A DNA stretch of 64,000 bases from Ruminococcus flavefaciens. Its GTDB lineage: Bacteria; Bacillota; Clostridia; Oscillospirales; Ruminococcaceae. Positions 44,705-53,414 of the stretch are shown here, one piece after another. The stretch spans positions 62,001 through 126,000 of the forward strand of contig CACWHY010000004.1 of NCBI GenBank assembly GCA_902760805.1. The letters are read 5' to 3'. Every line of letters begins with the position of its first letter. Within the stretch, counting starts at the first letter, position 1. A program made the position numbers and the translations under genes. The notes under the pieces were generated by a model. It saw only the letters and a list, made by a program, of their open reading frames with translations, did no database searches and was not told the origin of the DNA.

Positions 44705-46540
44705 ATGAAAGACAGTAATAATCTCAGCAAGCAGATCGTGAAGTTCGCTGCGGTGAGCCTTCTGCTGCTTCTTATCTTCAACGCTGTGGTCATGCCTATG
44801 CTCTCTAAGGCAAGCATCATCGAGACAGACTACAGCTTCTTCATGGATCAGGTGGACCAGGGAAATGTGACTAAGGTCAGTATCTCCGGCGACCAGATCC
44901 GCTTCGCTGCGACTGACGAAAACGGCAAGGAACAGGTCTATTCCACCGGCAAAATGGAGGACCCTGACCTGGTCGAGCGCCTCCATGAAAAGGGCGGTAT
45001 CACCTTCACTGAGGAGATCAGGCAGCAGAACAGCTTCCTCATGGAATTCCTTGTGGGCTGGGTGCTGCCACTGGTCTTCTTCGCAGTGCTGTGGAACGTG
45101 CTGTTCAAGGGGCTGAGCAAGCGTATGGGCGGCATGGGGAACGCTATGAGCTTCGGCAAGAGCAACGCTAAGATCTACGTCAAGGCTCAGACCGGCAAGA
45201 CCTTTTCAGATGTGGCTGGTCAGGACGAGGCCAAGGAGGCTCTGGTGGAGATCGTTGACTTCCTCCACAACCCGGATAAGTACGCCGACATAGGCGCAAG
45301 TCTCCCAAAGGGTGCGCTGCTGGTGGGGCCTCCCGGCACTGGTAAGACCCTTCTGGCTCAGGCTGTGGCCGGCGAGGCAAACGTGCCGTTCTTCTCGATC
45401 TCGGGCTCTGAGTTCGTGGAGATGTTCGTGGGAATGGGCGCTGCTAAGGTCAGGGATCTGTTCAAGCAGGCCAACGAGAAGGCTCCCTGCATAGTTTTCA
45501 TAGACGAGATCGACACTATCGGAAAAAAGCGTGACGGGAATTTCAGCGGAAACGATGAGCGTGAGCAGACCCTCAACCAGCTCCTCACCGAAATGGACGG
45601 CTTCGACAGCAGAAAGGGCGTTGTGATCCTTGCCGCCACCAACAGGCCTGAGTCCCTCGATCCGGCTCTCCTGCGCCCGGGACGCTTCGACAGACGTATC
45701 CCGGCAGAGTTGCCTGACCTGGCCGGCCGTGAGGCTATCCTGAAGGTACACGGGGCAAAGGTCAAAACTGAGCAGTATATCGACTACAACGCTATCGCTA
45801 GGGCTACTGCCGGAGCTTCCGGTGCTGAGCTTGCAAACATCATCAACGAGGCTGCTCTCAGAGCCGTCAGAAACGGCAGGAGCATGGTCTCTCAGCAGGA
45901 TCTGGAGGAAAGCGTTGAGGTGGTCATTGCAGGCTATCAGAGGAAAAATGCGGTCATTTCCCAGAAAGAAAAGGAGATCATCGCCTATCACGAGATCGGT
46001 CACGCTCTTGTGGCGGCTATGCAGAAGAATTCTGCACCTGTCCACAAGATCACGATCATCCCCCGTACCAGCGGCGCTCTTGGCTACACCATGCAGGTGG
46101 ACGAGGGCGAAAAGTTCCTCATGACAAAGGACGAGGCACTTGCTCGGATCGCAACTCTCACCGGCGGAAGAAGCGCTGAGGAGCTGATCTTCAACACCTG
46201 CACCAGCGGCGCCTCCAACGACATCGAGCAGGCTACTAAGCTGGCAAGAGCTATGGTCACTCGCTACGGTATGAGCTCCAGCTTCGACATGATCGCTCTG
46301 GAGACCGTGGGCAGCAAGTATCTGGGCGGAGACACCTCCCTGGCCTGCTCCCCCGAAACTGCCGCTAAGATCGACGAGGAGGTAGGGGCTATCGTGCGCA
46401 AGTCCCACGAAAAGGCGCTCTCTATCCTGTCGGAAAACGTGACGAAGCTCCACGAGCTGGCACACTTCCTGCTGGAAAAGGAAACCATCACCGGCGAGGA
46501 ATTCATGGCAATCCTAGGCAAACACCCTGCCACTGTCTGA
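44705..46540 (+). CDS. ftsH: ATP-dependent zinc metalloprotease FtsH (paralogue 2)
   Basis: 611 residues. N-terminal helix (about 15-35), extracytoplasmic domain, second helix (about 112-135), AAA core with [13 protein letters not shown] near 207, [34 protein letters not shown], and zinc site HEIGH near 428 (Ile instead of the usual Ala). It lacks the acidic tail of paralogue 1 and has its own promoter and operator-like repeat, so it may be induced by stress. Having two copies is not rare in clostridia. Confidence 0.96.
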   Translation: MKDSNNLSKQIVKFAAVSLLLLLIFNAVVMPMLSKASIIETDYSFFMDQVDQGNVTKVSISGDQIRFAATDENGKEQVYSTGKMEDPDLVERLHEKGGITFTEEIRQQNSFLMEFLVGWVLPLVFFAVLWNVLFKGLSKRMGGMGNAMSFGKSNAKIYVKAQTGKTFSDVAGQDEAKEALVEIVDFLHNPDKYADIGASLPKGALLVGPPGTGKTLLAQAVAGEANVPFFSISGSEFVEMFVGMGAAKVRDLFKQANEKAPCIVFIDEIDTIGKKRDGNFSGNDEREQTLNQLLTEMDGFDSRKGVVILAATNRPESLDPALLRPGRFDRRIPAELPDLAGREAILKVHGAKVKTEQYIDYNAIARATAGASGAELANIINEAALRAVRNGRSMVSQQDLEESVEVVIAGYQRKNAVISQKEKEIIAYHEIGHALVAAMQKNSAPVHKITIIPRTSGALGYTMQVDEGEKFLMTKDEALARIATLTGGRSAEELIFNTCTSGASNDIEQATKLARAMVTRYGMSSSFDMIALETVGSKYLGGDTSLACSPETAAKIDEEVGAIVRKSHEKALSILSENVTKLHELAHFLLEKETITGEEFMAILGKHPATV

Positions 46541-46551
46541 CAGGCTTATAC

Positions 46552-46590
46552 AAAAAATCCCGGCAAAGCTCCTACTTTATCGGGATTTTG
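46552..46590 (+). terminator. Terminator after the second ftsH
   Basis: AAAATCCCG and CGGGATTTT are perfect 9-bp arms; further T-rich sequence follows. Confidence 0.8.
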
Positions 46591-46678
46591 CTGTTTTTGC
46601 GAAAAAAGCCTTGACTTGACCGGAAGAATGTGCAATAATTATTGTTGGTGTATAATTCTGACGAAAGCGAGACTTGAA

Positions 46679-47155
46679 ATGAAAAAGTATATCCTCACTC
46701 TTCTTATATCAATGGTGCCCATCTTAGAGCTCCGTGGCGGTATCCCGTTCGGCGTCGGCATGGGCGTTCCGTGGAAGCAGGCTGTTCTCATCTGTATGAT
46801 CGGCAACATGATCCCCGTGCCGTTTGTTTTCTTCTTCGCAAGAAAGATCCTTGAATGGGGCGCAGACAAGCCCGTTATCGGCAAGTTCTTCACATGGTGT
46901 CTTGAAAAGGGCCACCACGGCGGCGAAAAGCTGAAGGAAAAGGCCGGAAAGGGTATGTTCTGGGCACTGCTGCTGTTCGTAGGTATCCCCCTCCCCGGTA
47001 CAGGCGCTTGGACTGGAACTCTGGCTGCAAGCCTGCTTGACCTGGATTTCAAGAAGAGCATTGTTGCTGTTATGCTGGGAGTTTGCCTTGCAGCTATCAT
47101 CATCACTGTTCTCACTCTGCTGGGCTTCGGCGCATTCACAGCAGTTACAAAGTGA
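46679..47155 (+). CDS. Small multidrug export family membrane protein (Sm_multidrug_ex)
   Basis: 158 residues from the ATG at 46679. Four to five membrane helices; signature ISMVPILELRGGIPFG near residue 10, PVPFVFFFARKILEW, and GIPLPGTGAWTGTLAASLL near 105. Belongs to the PF06695 family; despite its name transport activity is little studied. TATAAT at 46651-46656 may be its -10. The longer frame from 46616 covers this promoter and is rejected. Single gene ended by a terminator. Confidence 0.85.
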   Translation: MKKYILTLLISMVPILELRGGIPFGVGMGVPWKQAVLICMIGNMIPVPFVFFFARKILEWGADKPVIGKFFTWCLEKGHHGGEKLKEKAGKGMFWALLLFVGIPLPGTGAWTGTLAASLLDLDFKKSIVAVMLGVCLAAIIITVLTLLGFGAFTAVTK

Positions 47156-47178
47156 GCGGCTAATACATACAAAATATT

Positions 47179-47205
47179 CCCGGAGCATCTGCTCCGGGTT
47201 TTTTG
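47179..47205 (+). terminator. Terminator after the small export gene
   Basis: CCCGGAGC pairs with GCTCCGGG around a 4-nt loop, followed by six T. Confidence 0.92.
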
Positions 47206-47271
47206 TTACACCTGTCCCCTTTTTTCCGAGTGTACTTTATGAAAGCGTGATCATGCTGAAAGGAGGCCAAA

Positions 47272-47832
47272 ATGACCGACATAGAATACCGGCAGCTTAT
47301 GGAAAGCTCTCAGCAGAAGGCTCAGAGGGCGCTGTTCGATGAGTATTTCGCCTATGTTTTCGCAATCGTGGCAGGCAGGCTCAAGGGCTGCGGCAGCCGT
47401 GAGGACATGGACGAGTGTACTGCGGACGTTTTCTCAGAGGTGTTCCTGTACCTGGACAAAAACAGCTCTCAGAACGGCGAGCTGAAGGGCGTTGTGGGAA
47501 CTATCGCCCGCAACCGCTCCATTGATGCCTTCCGGAGGCTCTCCGCAAAAAACGGCACTGCTGTTCCTCTGGAGGAAGCTGACTCGGAAAGCACTGAGAC
47601 CGGCCCTGAGTCCTTGGCAGAGCAGAATGAGCTGCGCAGGATACTTCTGGACAAGATCGAGGCTCTGGGCTCCCCGGACAGCACCATAATTATGCAGAGC
47701 TACTTCTACGGACACAGCTCTGCGGAGATAGGCCGGGAGCTGTCCATGACCCCGGCGGCGGTGCGCATGAGAGCAAGCAGAGCTCTCAAAAAGCTCCGGA
47801 AAATGCTTGAAAAGGAGGATATTGCACTATGA
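47272..47832 (+). CDS. ECF-type RNA polymerase sigma factor
   Basis: 186 residues, AAAGGAGG before ATG. Region 2 is at residues 20-85 (DECTADVFSEVFLYL, ARNRSIDAFRRL) and region 4 at 120-180 (DSTIIMQSYFYGHSSAEIGRELSMTPAAVRMRASRALKKLRKML). It directs RNA polymerase to a stress regulon. The next gene overlaps it by 4 bp (ATGA) and encodes its likely membrane anti-sigma factor, the normal ECF arrangement. Confidence 0.93.
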   Translation: MTDIEYRQLMESSQQKAQRALFDEYFAYVFAIVAGRLKGCGSREDMDECTADVFSEVFLYLDKNSSQNGELKGVVGTIARNRSIDAFRRLSAKNGTAVPLEEADSESTETGPESLAEQNELRRILLDKIEALGSPDSTIIMQSYFYGHSSAEIGRELSMTPAAVRMRASRALKKLRKMLEKEDIAL

Positions 47833-49061
47833 AAAAGATAGACAAGGATATTTTCGACAGACCCGATGAAGAGTCTGCAAAGCGCCTGGCGGAGCTTCTC
47901 CCGGAGGCTGATGATAGGGAGAAAGACAGGATATTCCGCAGGAGCCGGGCTCTGTACCGAGTAAAGAGCGCTCAGGACAGCGACAGCGTTACCGGAGTTG
48001 AGGTGGTCGGCAGAAAGAAGAGCTTCCGGCGCTGGATCACTGCTGCGGCCTGCTTTGCGCTCATTGCAGGCATAGGCGGAGCTGCCTTCGCTTTGCGTCC
48101 GCAGCCCTCTCAGGAGCTCTCAGAAACGCCTGAGGTCTCCGCTGAGCCTGTTACTGAGGAGGAGCCTGCAACCGATCCGGAGCCTGTTACAGAGGCTGAG
48201 AAAGCTCCCACAGAGCCGGAGGAAGAGGTGTATGTCCCGGAGCTCCAGCTCCACGAGGAAGCTCCCTATGCGGAGACCTTTGAGGAGGCTGAGGCTCTCA
48301 TGCAGGAGCACTCCCACCTTATCCCCTGGGATCAGCGGAAGGGCATCGACACCGACTACTACGCCGGGCTGCTCATGTCCGAGGACTACGACCTGAACTG
48401 CCTTGAGGCGAAAAGCTACATCTACCATATCCTGCTCAACAGCCAGCTCTACTACAGCACCGCCAGGGGCTCACTGCTGATAAACTATGACAACGAGACC
48501 TCCAGCACCGACTTCCAGGTGGATATGGACGCTCAGGAGACCTTCGAGGACGTCACATTTTCCAGAGGTGACCACCTCCAGTTCTACGCCTATGACGATA
48601 AAACGATCCTTACTCTTGCCGGTATGCAGTATCAGAGCTATTTCCACAACAAGGAGAAGTTTTTCAACTACATCGAGGACAACTACTGCCACATCGACTG
48701 CGCTCCCCCGGACTACGGCCTGACAGGTCACAGCGGCTCCAATTCGTTCATGTATGACAGCGAATCTCTGCTTGTGCCTAACCAGTATGCGACCGGTATG
48801 CTCATGGACTTCGATAACTGGCAGGTGGTCAGCCGGGGAAATGAAGTTGGACGGGACTGCGTTTCTATCGAAGGAAGCTGGCGTGACGCCGACTTCACCA
48901 TGACCGTGGATATCCGCACAGGTATCCTGCTGAGTATCTACAGCAACAGCAGCTCTCCCATTGACATTCGTATGACCTCCCTGGAGGTGGACGTGCCATT
49001 TGAGCGTGTGGAGTTTGATCCAACGGGCTACACCGAGATCCAAAATATCATCTATGATTAA
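47829..49061 (+). CDS. Putative membrane anti-sigma factor with large extracytoplasmic sensor
   Basis: 410 residues. A short cytoplasmic N-terminus (1-70) would hold the sigma factor, one membrane helix follows (about 72-92), then an Ala/Glu/Pro/Thr linker (TEEEPATDPEPVTEAEKAP) and a ~270-residue outer domain with alternating strands (VSIEGSWRDADFTMTVDIRTG), recalling outer-membrane-lipoprotein-like sensor folds such as RseB. No standard zinc anti-sigma HxxxCxxC motif is visible. Start overlaps the sigma gene by 4 bp, which supports the pairing; the signal sensed is unknown. Confidence 0.75.
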   Translation: MKKIDKDIFDRPDEESAKRLAELLPEADDREKDRIFRRSRALYRVKSAQDSDSVTGVEVVGRKKSFRRWITAAACFALIAGIGGAAFALRPQPSQELSETPEVSAEPVTEEEPATDPEPVTEAEKAPTEPEEEVYVPELQLHEEAPYAETFEEAEALMQEHSHLIPWDQRKGIDTDYYAGLLMSEDYDLNCLEAKSYIYHILLNSQLYYSTARGSLLINYDNETSSTDFQVDMDAQETFEDVTFSRGDHLQFYAYDDKTILTLAGMQYQSYFHNKEKFFNYIEDNYCHIDCAPPDYGLTGHSGSNSFMYDSESLLVPNQYATGMLMDFDNWQVVSRGNEVGRDCVSIEGSWRDADFTMTVDIRTGILLSIYSNSSSPIDIRMTSLEVDVPFERVEFDPTGYTEIQNIIYD

Positions 49062-49066
49062 AGCCA

Positions 49067-49099
49067 AAGGGTCGATCGAGTGATCGGCCCTTGCATTTT
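49067..49099 (+). terminator. Probable terminator after the anti-sigma gene
   Basis: AAGGGTCGATC pairs with GATCGGCCCTT (one mismatch). The tail is GCATTTTCC, a weak T run. Confidence 0.55.
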
Positions 49100-49119
49100 C
49101 CCATAAATTGCAGTATAAT
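49091..49119 (+). promoter_or_regulatory. Promoter of the flavin reductase gene
   Basis: TTGCAT (49091-49096), 17 bp, TATAAT (49114-49119). Confidence 0.7.
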
Positions 49120-49149
49120 AATAGTAACTTTTTATGGGAGGTTTGACTT

Positions 49150-49767
49150 ATGAAAGTCCTTATCATCAACGGAAGTCCCCGAAAGGACGGCAACACCAGC
49201 CTCGCTTTGGCGGAAATGGAGAAGATCTTCGCTCAGGAAGGTATTGAGGTGAAGTCTGTCCAGATCGGCAGCAAAAATATCAGAGGCTGTATCGCCTGCA
49301 ACTCCTGCGCAGAAAAGGGCAAGTGCGTTTTCGACGACGGCGTCAACGAGCTGGCTGAGGAATTCCGCACAGCTGACGGACTTGTAGTGGCTTCGCCGGT
49401 GTACTATGCTTCGGCAAACGCCACGCTCATTGCCTGTCTTGACCGGCTTTTCTACAGCTCTCACTTCGACAAGACCATGAAGGTGGGCGCAAGCGTTGTC
49501 TGTGCAAGGCGTGGAGGCTGCTCCGCTACCTTTGACGAGCTGAACAAATACTTCACGATCAGCGGTATGCCAGTGGCTTCAAGCCAATACTGGAACAGCA
49601 TCCACGGCCGTGAAAAGGGTCAGGCCTCACAGGACGCTGAGGGGCTCCAGACCATGCGTGTGCTGGCAAGGAATATGGCCTTCCTCATGAAGAGCATCGC
49701 TCTTGGCAAGAAAAAATTCGGCCTCCCGGAGGTTGAGCCGGAGCACCAGTGGACACACTTCATCTAA
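49150..49767 (+). CDS. NADPH-dependent FMN reductase / iron-sulfur flavoprotein-like
   Basis: 205 residues, GGAGG before ATG. Flavodoxin-like fold: VLIINGSPRKDGNTS (FMN phosphate loop) and ASPVYYASANATLIACLDR. CIACNSCAEKGKC near residue 55 gives the compact cysteine motif (C-x2-C-x2-C-x4..6-C) of iron-sulfur flavoproteins, so a 4Fe-4S cluster beside FMN is likely. It would transfer electrons from ferredoxin or NAD(P)H; physiological partner unknown. Single gene with its own promoter and terminator. Confidence 0.85.
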   Translation: MKVLIINGSPRKDGNTSLALAEMEKIFAQEGIEVKSVQIGSKNIRGCIACNSCAEKGKCVFDDGVNELAEEFRTADGLVVASPVYYASANATLIACLDRLFYSSHFDKTMKVGASVVCARRGGCSATFDELNKYFTISGMPVASSQYWNSIHGREKGQASQDAEGLQTMRVLARNMAFLMKSIALGKKKFGLPEVEPEHQWTHFI

Positions 49768-49768
49768 C

Positions 49769-49812
49769 AAAAAAGCTGCCGCAGTCTTTCGACCACGGCA
49801 GCTTCGCTTTTT
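49769..49812. terminator. Bidirectional terminator
   Basis: AGCTGCCG pairs with CGGCAGCT; A run on the left and T run on the right serve both convergent genes. Confidence 0.88.
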
Positions 49813-51175
49813 ACAGGAAAACGTATTTTAGAACGAACAGCACCGCCAGAACATACATGATTGGGTTGATGTTCTTTTTCTTTCCGCAGATGAGGTTGAT
49901 GATAACGTAGGAGATAACTCCGATAGAGATACCCTCGGAAATGCTGTAAAACAGCGGCATTGCGATGATACACAGGTACGCAGGGATCGCCTCGGTGAAA
50001 TTGCTGTCGGCGAACTTGATCTCAGTGATCGTGCTGAACATCAGGAAGCCTACCAGGATCAGCGCAGGTGCTGTTGCAAAGGAAGGGATCGCTACGAAGA
50101 TCGGTGCGAAGAGCATTGACAGCAGGAACAGGATCGCTGTTGTGAGAGCGGTAAGGCCTGTTCTTCCGCCGGCTGCGACGCCTGCTGAGGACTCAACGAA
50201 TGTTGTGGTGGTGGAGGTACCAAGTACGGCTCCGGCTGATGTAGCCACAGCGTCAGCCAGAAGTGCAGGCTTGATACCGGGGAGCTTTCCGTCCTTGTCC
50301 AGCATATCGGCCTTTGTTGCGACTCCGATAAGAGTTCCCAGAGTGTCGAAAAGGTCAACGAACAGGAAGGAGAATATGATCACGATGAAGTTGAAAATGC
50401 CCAGCTTGTCGAATTCTACGTTGAAGCACTGGCCGAAGGTCTCGCCCAGCTTGGAGAAATCGGTCATGGTGAATGTGGGGAAAAGTGTATATGCTCCGGC
50501 CTCCGGATCGGGAACGTAGATCCCAACGCCCTGACAGATCATGCCAAGGATCCAGGTGCCGAAAATTCCGATGAGGATCGAGCCCTTCACCTTTTTGATG
50601 TAAAGGATCGCTGTGATCATCAGGCCAATGAGTGCAAGAAGTGCGCAGATACCCTTGGTGCTAAAATCCTGACGGAAGTTGATAAGAGATACCAGCGTTC
50701 CGGAATTGTCAACTGCCAGTCCGGAATTCTGAAGGCCGATGAATGCGATGAACAGGCCTATTCCCACGGACACCGCCCTCTTCAAGGTCAGGGGGATCGA
50801 GTTGAATATGGCCTCACGGACGTTGGTCAATGAAAGGATTATGAAAATAATTCCCTCAATGAATACCGCCAGCAGTGCTGCCTGCCAGGGATAGCCCATG
50901 GTGCCGCAGACTGTGTAGGCCATGAATGCGTTCAGTCCCATTCCGGCGGAAAGAGCGAAGGGAAGGTTTGCAAGGAAAGCCATGCAGGCTGTTCCGATAA
51001 AGGAAGCCAGACAGGTGGCCAGCAGCACTGCTGTTCTGTCCATGCCTGCGTCAGAAAGAACGTTGGGGTTGACTGCCAGGATATACGCCATTGTCATGAA
51101 GGTGGTAAGGCCGGCTGCGATCTCAGTCTTGATGTCGGTCTTGTGCTCCTTCAGCTTGAAAAGTTTCTCCAGCAT
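49811..51175 (-). CDS. NCS2-family (AzgA-like) adenine/guanine/hypoxanthine permease
   Basis: 454 residues from the ATG at 51175 (GAGG 8 nt upstream); the longer frame starts inside hpt. About twelve to fourteen helices; motifs AGLTTFMTMAYILAVNP, LSAGMGLNAF, DLFDTLGTLIGVATKADMLD and GTSTTTTFVESSAGVAAGGRTGL, which carry the AzgA-group nucleobase-binding residues. It imports purine bases with protons or sodium. It lies 10 nt after hpt, so uptake and phosphoribosylation of hypoxanthine/guanine are in one operon. Confidence 0.93.
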   Translation of the reverse strand: MLEKLFKLKEHKTDIKTEIAAGLTTFMTMAYILAVNPNVLSDAGMDRTAVLLATCLASFIGTACMAFLANLPFALSAGMGLNAFMAYTVCGTMGYPWQAALLAVFIEGIIFIILSLTNVREAIFNSIPLTLKRAVSVGIGLFIAFIGLQNSGLAVDNSGTLVSLINFRQDFSTKGICALLALIGLMITAILYIKKVKGSILIGIFGTWILGMICQGVGIYVPDPEAGAYTLFPTFTMTDFSKLGETFGQCFNVEFDKLGIFNFIVIIFSFLFVDLFDTLGTLIGVATKADMLDKDGKLPGIKPALLADAVATSAGAVLGTSTTTTFVESSAGVAAGGRTGLTALTTAILFLLSMLFAPIFVAIPSFATAPALILVGFLMFSTITEIKFADSNFTEAIPAYLCIIAMPLFYSISEGISIGVISYVIINLICGKKKNINPIMYVLAVLFVLKYVFL

Positions 51176-51185
51176 GATAACTACC

Positions 51186-51734
51186 TCATTCCTTGTATTC
51201 CGCAATATACGGAAGATTTCTGTAATACTCGCCGTAGTCCAAGCCGTATCCGATAACGAAATGATCCGGGATAGTGAACAGTGCATAGTCCGGCTCAAAG
51301 TCAACGATACGGCGCTCGGGCTTGTCCAGCAGAGTAACTACCCTGAGTGAGAGGGGCTCTCTTGCCTTCAGCAGCTTCACAACGTCCCGGAGAGTTCTTC
51401 CGGTGTCGATTATGTCCTCCACGATGACCACGTTGTAGCCCTTGATGTCCTGAGAAAGATCCATGGTGATGTTTACGATGCCTGATGACTTGGTGTCCTG
51501 GTAGTAGCTCTTTGCCGCCATAAATCCGATCTCACAGGGAGATTTTATGGCACGGGCAAGGTCTGCAAGAAATACGAATGAGCCCTTGAGTATGCTCACA
51601 AGGAGCATTGGCCGGCCATCGTACCAGCTGTCGATCAGCTCACCTGCCTTAGCTACCGCTGTGCGGATCTCCTCCTCAGATATAAGGACACGGTTGATCC
51701 GAGAGTTGTAGACCTCAGTCTTGTGCAGTTCCAT
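51186..51734 (-). CDS. hpt: Hypoxanthine phosphoribosyltransferase
   Basis: 182 residues from the ATG at 51734 (TTGGAG 8 nt upstream); an ATG at 51755 is an alternative, and the frame further upstream crosses the promoter. RINRVLISEEEI start, LLVSILKGSFVFLADLARAI, PRPP-binding loop VVIVEDIIDTGRTL, FVIGYGLDYGEYYRNLPYI. It salvages hypoxanthine and guanine to IMP and GMP. Co-transcribed with the purine permease. Confidence 0.95.
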   Translation of the reverse strand: MELHKTEVYNSRINRVLISEEEIRTAVAKAGELIDSWYDGRPMLLVSILKGSFVFLADLARAIKSPCEIGFMAAKSYYQDTKSSGIVNITMDLSQDIKGYNVVIVEDIIDTGRTLRDVVKLLKAREPLSLRVVTLLDKPERRIVDFEPDYALFTIPDHFVIGYGLDYGEYYRNLPYIAEYKE

Positions 51735-51804
51735 AATATCAACTCCAATCTTCATAATGCCGCCCAGCTCCTCCCCCAAGAGGAGCCTTCTGTCGATACA
51801 CACA

Positions 51805-51833
51805 GTATAGCACAATTTCCTGTATAAGTCAAT
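51805..51833 (-). promoter_or_regulatory. hpt promoter
   Basis: On minus TTGACT and TATACT are 17 bp apart with TGTGC before the -10. The plus-strand direct repeat GTCAATGGAAAAC at 51829-51841 overlaps the -35. Confidence 0.72.
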
Positions 51834-51909
51834 GGAAAACGGGGATCTTTTCCACAAGATATTGTTATTACAGGAGAAACGGGCAGGAGTTTTTTGAGGC
51901 ATCGCTCCC

Positions 51910-51929
51910 CTTTCGCCCAGCGGCGAAAG
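51910..51929. repeat. Short inverted repeat in the hpt/GH43 intergenic region
   Basis: CTTTCGCC and GGCGAAAG flank a 4-nt loop. It lies about midway between the divergent hpt and GH43 promoters; operator or cruciform, no T run. Confidence 0.4.
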
Positions 51930-52004
51930 AAGAGGCTGTTTCCGGGTATTCGTCAATGGAAAACAGAAAGGAGGACTTTTGGACAGCCCCTCCGCAAAAA
52001 CTCA

Positions 52005-52033
52005 TTGACAAAACTCCGCCGCCGTGGTATGAT
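52005..52033 (+). promoter_or_regulatory. Promoter of the GH43 gene
   Basis: TTGACA (52005-52010), 17 bp, TATGAT (52028-52033), CGTGG before the -10. Confidence 0.78.
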
Positions 52034-52061
52034 ACTCTTATCTTGAAAAGGAGGTATTCTT

Positions 52062-53378
52062 ATGGCAAATCCCTTTCTCCCTCTCTGGGAATACATCCCT
52101 GACGGCGAGCCCCGTGTCTTCGGCGACCGGGTCTACATTTACGGCTCCCACGACAGACCCTCCTGCGAGTTTTTCTGCGACTATAGGCTGAAGGTCTGGT
52201 CAGCTCCTGTGGACGACCTTGAAAACTGGCAGTGTCACGGAGTTTCCTTCCGAACACGAAAGGGCGATGAGCCGGGGGACGTCCCCTGGACTGACAGGGA
52301 GCTCTACGCTCCGGACGTTGTGGAAAAGGACGGAAAATTCTACCTTTACTCCTACATCGTGGGCTCTAAAGGCGCAGTTGCAGTCAGCGACCGGCCCGAG
52401 GGTCCTTTCACGCTGCTGGGTCAGTACATCTGCGACGATGCCGATGCAGGCGACGACGGCGTTTTCAACGACCCGGGAGTGCTGGTGGACGATGACGGGT
52501 CAGTTTACATCTACTACGGCTTCGAGCGCTCTCATTTCGGCCAGATCGATCCCGGTGATATGCGGACTGTGATCAAGGGCTCCTATATGGCTGACCTTAT
52601 CCCTCACGGCAGTGAGCAGGAGGACTTCTTCGAGGCCAGCTCCACCAGAAAGATCGGCGGCAGGTACTACCTGATCTACTCACCTCGCAAAGGCAGCCAG
52701 CTGAGCTATGCCATTTCCGACAGTCCCAAGGGGCCTTTCAAGCGAATGGGACCTATCATCGACAACGGTGAGGACTACCCCGGCGGCAACGATCACGGCT
52801 CCCTCTGCTGTATCGGCGGCCAATGGTACATCTTCTACCACCGCATGACAAATGGAAGCATCATGTCCCGGCGTGCCTGCGTGGAGCGTGTCCAGATCCT
52901 TCCCGACGGCACTATCCCCAAGGTGGAGATGACTTCCCTGGGCTTCAGCAAGTCCCTTGACCCGTACAAGGAAACTCCGGCAGAGATCGCCTGTGTACTG
53001 CGTGGAGGCTGTCTCATCACTGAAAAGGACGTGCTCACCCGTGAGGTGACTTCCATAAAGACCGGAGCTGTGATCGGCTATCGGTATTTCGACTTCGGAG
53101 AGGACTTCTCCGGCTCGCCTGTTACTCTTTGCCTGAAAACCACCGGCAGAGGCATGATCTCGGACGTTCACGTCATCCTTGACGACCCGGGATCCGGCCA
53201 GGAGGTGGGCGTTTGCCGTGTGGAGGCCGGCGACGGTATCTTCCGTGCTAAGCTGCCATCTATCACCGGCAGACACGCTGTTTTCTTCCGGGCAGAGCAC
53301 ATCTACAAGGACTGGTGGAGCCACTGCTTCAATGACAGAGAGCTCTTCGGTCTGGTCTCATTCGTTTTCCTGAAATAA
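52062..53378 (+). CDS. Glycoside hydrolase family 43 enzyme, cytoplasmic
   Basis: 438 residues, AAAGGAGG before ATG, no signal peptide and no dockerin. Five-bladed propeller features: PDGEPRVFGDRVYIYGSHD with the likely base Asp, FNDPGVLVDDDGSVYIYYG with the second Asp, EDFFEASSTRKIGGRYYLIYS with the acid Glu; the C-terminal ~120 residues form an added beta-sandwich. GH43 enzymes release arabinose or xylose from oligosaccharides. Acting inside the cell, it would finish fragments produced by secreted enzymes. The exact sugar is not determined. Confidence 0.88.
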   Translation: MANPFLPLWEYIPDGEPRVFGDRVYIYGSHDRPSCEFFCDYRLKVWSAPVDDLENWQCHGVSFRTRKGDEPGDVPWTDRELYAPDVVEKDGKFYLYSYIVGSKGAVAVSDRPEGPFTLLGQYICDDADAGDDGVFNDPGVLVDDDGSVYIYYGFERSHFGQIDPGDMRTVIKGSYMADLIPHGSEQEDFFEASSTRKIGGRYYLIYSPRKGSQLSYAISDSPKGPFKRMGPIIDNGEDYPGGNDHGSLCCIGGQWYIFYHRMTNGSIMSRRACVERVQILPDGTIPKVEMTSLGFSKSLDPYKETPAEIACVLRGGCLITEKDVLTREVTSIKTGAVIGYRYFDFGEDFSGSPVTLCLKTTGRGMISDVHVILDDPGSGQEVGVCRVEAGDGIFRAKLPSITGRHAVFFRAEHIYKDWWSHCFNDRELFGLVSFVFLK

Positions 53379-53380
53379 GA

Positions 53381-53414
53381 AAAAGGCTGTGCGGTCTGCA
53401 CAGCCTTGCTTTTT
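53381..53414. terminator. Bidirectional terminator
   Basis: AAGGCTGTGC and GCACAGCCTT are perfect 10-bp arms with a 5-nt loop, flanked by A and T runs. Confidence 0.92.

Noticed and set aside
45206-46465. 419-codon antisense frame within the second ftsH
   Set aside because: Codon-pattern shadow of a well-conserved gene; no SD and low-complexity translation.
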